Source: Deltaproteobacteria bacterium
GTDB taxonomy: Bacteria; Desulfobacterota; Syntrophia; Syntrophales; UBA2192
Assembly: GCA_026388445.1 (NCBI GenBank)
Contig: JAPLJU010000024.1
Coordinates: forward strand, 1-5,709
Direction: 5' to 3'
Length of the DNA: 5,709 nt
The translations under genes and the position numbers were made by a program. This document shows positions 1-4,077 of this stretch, piece by piece. Each line of letters begins with the position of its first letter. Position 1 is the first letter of the stretch. The notes beneath the pieces are model-generated. The model had not been told where the DNA came from and did not search any database. It was given only the letters and a program-made list of their open reading frames with translations.

Positions 1-2
1 AC

Positions 3-263
3 CTGGAGTGTTTCACGCTGAAGAAAGCCCTGCAGCAGAAGATTGGAGAAGAATACGCCCTGAGGAATAAAATGATTGTCCTGAAAGACGACCGCCGAAG
101 TATGGAGGTTGTTCTGTCAGAACCATCCATCTTCATTCAGGAGGAACTCCGGAAGTTCATGCCGGCGGGGAAGGAACTGGTCTTCAAGCTCGCCGATCCC
201 CATGAGATCCTGCAGGTGCTCCGGTCGACCTATGATCCCTATTCAATGACGGGCTACGCCTGA
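3..263 (+). CDS. C-terminal fragment of a protein with a GspE/MshE N-domain-like tail (5' partial)
   Basis: The reading frame is open from the left edge to TGA at 261-263 and gives 86 residues, so the true start lies upstream. An internal ATG at 72 has no good ribosome binding site and lies in the middle of the fold, so it is unlikely to be the start. The pattern is an EEYALRNKMIVLKDD stretch, then a VVLSEP turn, an EELRKF helix, a VFKLADP strand-turn and an EILQVL helix. It resembles the second half of the MshEN/T2SSE N-terminal domain (known as a c-di-GMP-binding fold in MshE-type ATPases). In GspE ATPases that domain is N-terminal, whereas here it ends the protein. This fits proteins that carry the domain at their C-terminus, such as NfrB-like glycosyltransferases. 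The domain assignment is by eye and tentative; that the frame codes is more secure. No clear intrinsic terminator follows. Confidence 0.6.
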   Translation: MECFTLKKALQQKIGEEYALRNKMIVLKDDRRSMEVVLSEPSIFIQEELRKFMPAGKELVFKLADPHEILQVLRSTYDPYSMTGYA

Positions 264-477
264 TTTTTGCACACACCCTCCGCATCTCGAAAGATCCCTG
301 CCGAATTAATGAATGATACCCTCCCTGGCGATGTTCGAGGGGCCTTCGAAGCCCCCACAAGCCTTCCGCATGCATTGACGACTCATTTTCATTGTGTTAT
401 CCATGTCCCATAAGTCAATGTGGCCGGGGCGGGGGTAATCCGCTTCTCCGCTGATTGTTGGAGGGAGGAACATACAG

Positions 478-936
478 ATGAAGAGGGTTCTTATCTTTCT
501 TGCTTTGACGGTCATCGTGGCTTTCATTTTTTATTTTTTTGTATTTTCTGAAAGCCCGAAAGATTCGACAAAGGTCAGAAAAGACTACGCCGGAAAGTCG
601 CTTCAAAGCGATTCGAAGGACACGCCGGATATCATCCGGAAGGCAGAAGAGCTGCACAGGGATACCTACCAGAAGCGTATGGATGAGTCCCTGAAGGATT
701 TTGAATCCAGGATCGAGCGCCTCAAAGCAGATACAAAAAAGGCGGGGCAAAAAACCAAGGAGAAGCTCGAAAATGTGCTGGACGAGCTGAGCCGGATGCT
801 CGAGGATGCGAAGAAGAAACTTGCCGAGCTGAAGAAATCCACCGGTGAAACCTGGGACAGTATGAAAGCCAAGACGGATGCCTCGCTCGAGGCTTTGGAA
901 AAGAAGTTCAAGGACGTCGTGTCGAAGAAGGGGTAA
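478..936 (+). CDS. Small single-pass membrane protein with a long charged coiled coil
   Basis: The product has 152 residues and I do not recognise a named family. Residues 4-23 form one hydrophobic helix rich in Phe, Ile and Val after a short MKR start, so it is a membrane anchor or uncleaved signal; there is no lipobox Cys. A polar linker covers residues 24-50. Residues 55-150 are almost entirely helical, dense in Lys, Glu, Asp and Leu with heptad-like spacing and no Pro, similar to apolipoprotein-like or YtxH-like coiled coils. There are no cysteines and no catalytic motif. The ATG is supported by a purine-rich GGAGGGAGGA at 460-469, eight bases upstream. The next gene, an intramembrane protease, begins 21 bases after the stop, so the two are probably cotranscribed. 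A structural or envelope-stress role, or being the substrate of that protease, is possible but inferred. The coding call is strong; the function is unknown. Confidence 0.85.
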   Translation: MKRVLIFLALTVIVAFIFYFFVFSESPKDSTKVRKDYAGKSLQSDSKDTPDIIRKAEELHRDTYQKRMDESLKDFESRIERLKADTKKAGQKTKEKLENVLDELSRMLEDAKKKLAELKKSTGETWDSMKAKTDASLEALEKKFKDVVSKKG

Positions 937-957
937 GGAAGGTTTCGGGGCAGGGAC

Positions 958-2091
958 GTGTTCGGGAAGCGTATTAAGATATTCAGTTTGCTGGGTTTTG
1001 AAGTCCGGGTGGACTTAAGCTGGGTCGTTCTGGCTGTCCTGATTACCTGGTCCCTTGCCAGAGGCGTTTTCCCGGATTACTTCGAGAATTTACCTGAGCA
1101 GACGTACTGGTTCATGGGCGCCGCCGGCGCCCTGGGGCTTTTTCTCTCCATCATCTTTCATGAGCTCTCACATTCCCTGATTGCCCGAAGATTCGGAATC
1201 CACATGAAGGGGATTACCCTCTTTATCTTCGGCGGTGTCGCCGAGATGAGCGAGGAAGCCCCCAACGCGAAAGCCGAATTCTGGATGGCCCTGGTCGGTC
1301 CCGCATCGAGTCTTCTCATGAGCGCGATGATCTTTGTGCTCTCGCGTTACGGTGAAGGCGCCAGGTGGCCCGTGCCGGCAGTCGGCGTGCTCGCCTACCT
1401 CGCCTGGATCAATATCGCCCTTGCCGTCTTCAACCTGATCCCCGCCTTCCCCCTGGACGGCGGACGGGTACTGCGGGCCGTACTCTGGGGACTCAAGAAT
1501 AATCTTCAGTGGGCCACCAGGATCACCTCGAGACTCGGATCGGGTTTCGGCATCTTTCTGATCGCCTTCGGTCTTTACTATATCATCCAGGGCCAGTTCA
1601 TCGGAGGGATCTGGTGGTTCCTGATCGGTATGTTCCTCAGAAGCGCGGCCCAGATGTCCTACCAGCAGCTGCTCACCCGACAGGCCCTGGAAGGAGAAAT
1701 GGTCAGGCGATTCATGGTGACGGACCCTGTCACGGTTCCCCCGACCATCTCGCTGCATCAGCTCGTGGATCATTACATCTACAGGCATCATTTCAAGATG
1801 TATCCCATCGTGGAGGACGGCAGGCTCACCGGCTATGTCACGCTGCGGCAGCTGAAGGAGATACCCCACGATCAATGGGACCGGGTCACGGTTCGAGAGG
1901 TTGCGCAGCCCTGTTCACCGGCAATGACCATCCCGCCCGATACCGATGCCCTGCAGGCCCTCTCCATCATGAACCGAACGGGGAGCAGCAGACTCATGGT
2001 CGTGGAGGATGACCGGCTTGTCGGAATCATCGCCCTCAAGGATCTGCTGCAGTTCCTGTCCCTGAAGCTGGCACTCGAAGAAATGGAGTAG
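958..2091 (+). CDS. Site-2-type intramembrane zinc metalloprotease (M50 family) with two C-terminal CBS domains
   Basis: The product has 377 residues and starts at GTG. The MFGKRIKIFSLLGFEVRVD opening is typical of SpoIVFB/Rip-like site-2 proteases of the CBS subgroup, which supports this start although the ribosome binding site is weak (GGGG at 947-950). The membrane core spans about residues 18-230. The zinc motif HELSH is at 68-72 (His68, Glu69, His72), and the third ligand motif NLIPAFPLDGGR is at 159-170 with Asp167. Two CBS domains follow at about 246-303 and 311-370; in this family they are thought to gate activity in response to adenine nucleotides. All catalytic residues are present, so it should be an active protease cutting a membrane-spanning helix. 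It follows the membrane-anchored coiled-coil gene with a 21-base gap and converges with phaR, whose stop is 36 bases away. The substrate is unknown. Confidence 0.95.
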   Translation: MFGKRIKIFSLLGFEVRVDLSWVVLAVLITWSLARGVFPDYFENLPEQTYWFMGAAGALGLFLSIIFHELSHSLIARRFGIHMKGITLFIFGGVAEMSEEAPNAKAEFWMALVGPASSLLMSAMIFVLSRYGEGARWPVPAVGVLAYLAWINIALAVFNLIPAFPLDGGRVLRAVLWGLKNNLQWATRITSRLGSGFGIFLIAFGLYYIIQGQFIGGIWWFLIGMFLRSAAQMSYQQLLTRQALEGEMVRRFMVTDPVTVPPTISLHQLVDHYIYRHHFKMYPIVEDGRLTGYVTLRQLKEIPHDQWDRVTVREVAQPCSPAMTIPPDTDALQALSIMNRTGSSRLMVVEDDRLVGIIALKDLLQFLSLKLALEEME

Positions 2092-2127
2092 TTCCGGCGC
2101 CGCTGCCCCCGCGGTGAGATTCGCGTT

Positions 2128-2679
2128 CTATTTTTTCCCTCTTTTTGTCGGCTCTTCGGTTGGAGGCGAGAAGATGTCGAAAACCGATTTGTAAGCCGGG
2201 AGGTCGGACATAGCCTTTTTGGCCGTCCCCGTAAGATTCATGCCGACATCCAGCCACTTGCTGAACTGGCTGTCCACGGAGGTTTTATAGGAAAGATAGT
2301 TCCGGATGATCTGCTGCAGGTACTTTTCAAAAAACTCGTTGAGAACGGTATCCCCGTACTGTATGATCAGATGAAGAAGGGGTACGGGTAAAAGAATGTT
2401 CTTGCTCTTCGCCTCTTCAAGGACGACCTGTGTTAGGATGAACGCTGTCACGTCCTCCTGTGTTTTCGCATCTTCCACCTTCACCTGACGACCTTCCCTG
2501 ATCAGATCGGCGACCTGGCCGAGCGTGATGTAGGCGTTCTTTTCCGTGTCGTAAAGACGCCTGTTTGCGTATTTCTTGAGAAGAATTCTTTCTGACTTCT
2601 TGACAACAGGGGAAAAAGCCTTATAATGCCTACCAGAGACACACCAAAAACATTCAATCAACAGGAGGTAAAGTAACAT
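2128..2679 (-). CDS. phaR: PHA accumulation regulator PhaR (start uncertain)
   Basis: The core begins ILLKKYANRRLYDTE, the hallmark of the PHB/PHA accumulation regulator DNA-binding domain, and continues with YITLGQVADLI and EDVTAFILTQV. A PHB_acc-type helical region follows, ending in a Lys-rich tail. In this family PhaR binds PHA granules; when no free polymer is available it represses phasin and its own genes. The start is a problem. The core lies at about 2580-2290, yet no ATG, GTG or TTG lies just ahead of it. The nearest in-frame candidates are TTG 2661, ATG 2679, GTG 2688 and TTG 2691, none with a good ribosome binding site. They would add a hydrophobic, Cys-containing leader (MLLYLLLIECFWC) unlike PhaR and overlapping the neighbouring phasin start. 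An ATT at 2584-2586 directly heads the core and could be a rare start. The ATG end is given as the longest ATG frame; the true 5' end is probably near 2586-2607. Confidence 0.88.
   Translation of the reverse strand: MLLYLLLIECFWCVSGRHYKAFSPVVKKSERILLKKYANRRLYDTEKNAYITLGQVADLIREGRQVKVEDAKTQEDVTAFILTQVVLEEAKSKNILLPVPLLHLIIQYGDTVLNEFFEKYLQQIIRNYLSYKTSVDSQFSKWLDVGMNLTGTAKKAMSDLPAYKSVFDIFSPPTEEPTKRGKK
2600..2627 (+). promoter_or_regulatory. Consensus sigma70-type promoter for the phasin genes
   Basis: TTGACA at 2600-2605 and TATAAT at 2622-2627 match both consensus hexamers exactly and are 16 bases apart. Transcription would begin near 2634 and leave a leader of about 44 bases before the phasin ATG at 2678, with a strong AGGAGGT at 2663-2669. 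The site lies in the spacer ahead of the PhaR core and is a natural place for PhaR repression, though I cannot identify a specific operator. Confidence 0.8.
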
Positions 2680-2950
2680 GGAACACACCAAGATTGCAAA
2701 GCAAACGATGGATTTTTACAAGACAACCTTTGACAACACCTACGGCACGCTGATGGCGCTCCAGGCGCAGACGCAGCAGTTGATCTCCACGCAGATGGAG
2801 CAGACGGCCGGTCTGCCTGCCGAAGGGAAACAGCTCGTTAACGAGTGGATGAAATCCTACCGAAGGGGCTGCGAGGATTTCAAGAAGGTCGTGGATGACG
2901 GGTTCGTGAAGTTTGAGTCCTATTTCGGCGCGGCCGAGAAGAATGCCTAG
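2678..2950 (+). CDS. Short phasin-like PHA granule protein, copy 1
   Basis: The product has 90 residues, almost all amphipathic helix, with a single break at AGLPAEG (residues 44-50). Motifs include FYKTTFDN (13-20), MALQ (26-29), a MEQ (40-42) and YRRGCEDFKK (61-70). This layout fits the phasin family, which coats PHA granules; typical phasins are longer, about 110-190 residues. The ATG has an excellent ribosome binding site (AGGAGGT at 2663-2669) and a consensus promoter upstream. The gene next to it, divergently oriented, encodes PhaR, the usual phasin repressor, which is the strongest support for the function. It is paralogous to the next gene, identical at about 35 of 84 positions without gaps. 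The single Cys65 is conserved in both. Phasin is a contextual and fold-based call rather than a motif-certain one. Confidence 0.8.
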   Translation: MEHTKIAKQTMDFYKTTFDNTYGTLMALQAQTQQLISTQMEQTAGLPAEGKQLVNEWMKSYRRGCEDFKKVVDDGFVKFESYFGAAEKNA

Positions 2951-2965
2951 GCGAATCTTTTGAAA

Positions 2966-2984
2966 CCCTTTCGAAGGGATTTTT
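2966..2984 (+). terminator. Weak hairpin with T-run between the two phasin-like genes
   Basis: CCCTT (2966-2970) pairs with AAGGG (2974-2978) around a TCG loop, followed by T-rich ATTTTT to 2984. The stem is only five pairs, so it would terminate partially at most. It could reduce expression of the second copy relative to the first, or stabilise the first message. Confidence 0.3.
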
Positions 2985-3005
2985 GCCAGAAGGAGGTGAA
3001 AGAGT

Positions 3006-3260
3006 ATGCTTCAGAAGGAAATACTCACGCAGATGATTACGTTCAACAAGACAGCCTTTGATAACGCCTTCAACGTCATGATGGCACTCCAGGAGCAGAT
3101 GGAGAAAACCTTCAGGATGTACATGGAACAGGTCCCGGGATTCCCCGTGGAGGGCAGAAAGGTGCTCGAAGAGTGGATCACCGTCTATAAAAAAGGCTGT
3201 GCAGATTTCAAGAAAAACGTTGACGAAAGCTTCAAAAAAGTAGAAACATTCACTCAATAG
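3006..3260 (+). CDS. Short phasin-like PHA granule protein, copy 2
   Basis: The product has 84 residues and is helical throughout. It aligns without gaps to copy 1 just upstream: FNKTAFDN (13-20), MALQEQ (26-31), MEQ (40-42), GFPVEG (45-50), EEW (55-57) and YKKGCADFKK (61-70). About 35 of 84 residues are identical, indicating an old tandem duplication. The ATG follows a near-perfect AGGAGGTGA at 2991-2999, so translation should be efficient. No separate promoter is visible in the 55-base gap, so it is probably cotranscribed from the promoter at 2600-2627 and ends before the large hairpin at 3263-3349. The likely role is PHA granule coating, perhaps with a different surface preference or as a hetero-oligomer partner of copy 1; this is inferred from context. 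Confidence 0.8.
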   Translation: MLQKEILTQMITFNKTAFDNAFNVMMALQEQMEKTFRMYMEQVPGFPVEGRKVLEEWITVYKKGCADFKKNVDESFKKVETFTQ

Positions 3261-3262
3261 AC

Positions 3263-3349
3263 AACGGTCTTCACAGGGTTGCTCTCCGGGTCGGGTGTTT
3301 CGAAATCGGATCCACCTCCGCCGAGAGCCACCTGTGAAAGACTGTTTTT
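3263..3349 (+). terminator. Long imperfect hairpin with T-run closing the phasin operon
   Basis: The left arm 3263-3289 pairs with the right arm 3321-3346 in an imperfect stem of about 24 pairs with a few bulges (A3337, G3278, C3287), one G-T pair and one mismatch. The intervening part can pair further (3292-3297 with 3313-3320). TTTTT at 3345-3349 follows the stem, giving an intrinsic terminator reading rightward, three bases after the second phasin stop. The stem is far longer than a usual terminator, so it may also be a repeat-type palindrome or an mRNA 3' stabiliser. Confidence 0.7.
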
Positions 3350-3394
3350 CGGCAAATCATCGAAATACCCACAAAAGTACGGAAGACCTCATGG

Positions 3395-3427
3395 AAGGTG
3401 CGTGACTGAAAATGTCCGCGCACCTTT
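3395..3427 (+). other. Hairpin in the region ahead of phaJ
   Basis: AAGGTGCGTG (3395-3404) pairs with CGCGCACCTT (3417-3426), ten pairs including one G-T, around a 12-base loop; TTTATT follows. It could be a second, weaker terminator after the phasin operon or a structured leader for the hydratase gene, which starts 41 bases later. Function is inferred from shape only. Confidence 0.4.
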
Positions 3428-3455
3428 ATTCCCCTCAACGAGAAAAACCTATTCC

Positions 3456-3461
3456 AGGGAG
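3456..3461 (+). promoter_or_regulatory. Ribosome binding site that sets the phaJ start
   Basis: AGGGAG lies six bases before the ATG at 3468. This favours that ATG over an upstream in-frame ATG-free extension starting at TTG 3279, which would run through the terminator hairpin and encode a Pro- and Arg-rich stretch unlike any MaoC protein. Confidence 0.7.
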
Positions 3462-3467
3462 TTCGCC

Positions 3468-3893
3468 ATGATCGGAAAGACCATCATCGAAATCAACGTT
3501 GGAGATGCTGCCGAATTCACGAAGACGATTTCCGAGGCGGATGTCTATCTGTTCGCCGGTGTCACAGGTGATCTCAATCCCGCCCACGTCAACGAGGAAT
3601 ACGCGAAAAAGACCTTCTTCAAGACGAGAATCGCCCACGGAATGCTGACGGCGGGTTTCATTTCGGCCATTCTCGGGACCCAGCTCCCGGGTCCGGGGAC
3701 CATCTACATCCGGCAGGAGCTGATCTTCATGGCACCGGTCTTCTTTGGTGACACGATCACCGCCCGGGCGGAAGTGGTCGAGGTGAATACGGAAAAGAAC
3801 CGGCTTCGCTTCAAGACAACCTGCCGGAACCAGGAGGGAAAAATCATCCTGGACGGCGAGGCCCTCGTGAGCCCCCCGAAAGCGGTGGTTTAG
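3468..3893 (+). CDS. phaJ: (R)-specific enoyl-CoA hydratase, MaoC hot-dog family (PhaJ-like)
   Basis: The product has 141 residues, close to the usual length of short single-domain PhaJ proteins. It carries the hydratase-2 signature: VTGDLNPAH (32-40) with the catalytic pair Asp35 and His40, followed by RIAHGMLTAGFISAILG (54-70), the central helix and loop of the hot-dog fold. PGTIYIRQELIFMAPVFFGDTI (about 75-97) forms the following strands. The enzyme hydrates trans-2-enoyl-CoA to (R)-3-hydroxyacyl-CoA in the cytosol, feeding beta-oxidation intermediates to PHA synthase; in some bacteria the same fold serves other acyl-CoA routes. The ATG at 3468 is chosen because of AGGGAG just upstream and because the family begins near this point. 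It lies downstream of the phasin terminator, so it needs read-through or its own promoter, which I could not identify. Its place beside phaR and phasin genes supports the PHA role. Confidence 0.92.
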   Translation: MIGKTIIEINVGDAAEFTKTISEADVYLFAGVTGDLNPAHVNEEYAKKTFFKTRIAHGMLTAGFISAILGTQLPGPGTIYIRQELIFMAPVFFGDTITARAEVVEVNTEKNRLRFKTTCRNQEGKIILDGEALVSPPKAVV

Positions 3894-4077
3894 GCACGTT
3901 TCATCCCTACCAGCGCCCGATCGGTGATGAAGTAATTATCGGTAAGGTTTCAATATTACAGTCAAGATCATCCAGAAGCGGGATCGAGTATAGGAATACG
4001 ACCGGTTTGCAGACAAGATAGAGGGGCGTCCATTTTAATGGGGCGACAACGCCGAGCGGCAAAAGCGTAATTTATAA

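Noticed and set aside
339..355. Small GC hairpin GGGGC...GCCCC after the first partial gene
   Set aside because: Five pairs only and no following T-run, so it is not a convincing terminator.
375..403. Possible promoter for the coiled-coil gene (TTGACG, then TATCCA after 17 bases)
   Set aside because: The -10 matches only three of six bases; too weak to list.
1168..1875. A 235-codon open frame antisense to the M50 protease gene
   Set aside because: It is a shadow of a strongly supported gene; its composition (His, Gly, Asp, Glu rich, no domain) and lack of a ribosome binding site argue against coding.
2092..2127. GC-rich dyad (CCGC/GCGG) between the convergent protease and phaR genes
   Set aside because: Only four pairs, with no T-run next to it in the direction of either gene.
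3279..3467. N-terminal extension of the hydratase frame back to 3279
   Set aside because: It runs through the terminator hairpin, is Pro and Arg rich with no family similarity, and a proper ribosome binding site precedes the ATG at 3468.
3894..4077. Region between phaJ and the kinase gene, with small dyads (CCGAT/ATCGG at 3917-3942, CCATT/AATGG near 4030)
   Set aside because: Stems of four or five pairs without T-runs; no gene, RNA or convincing terminator for either converging transcript could be supported.
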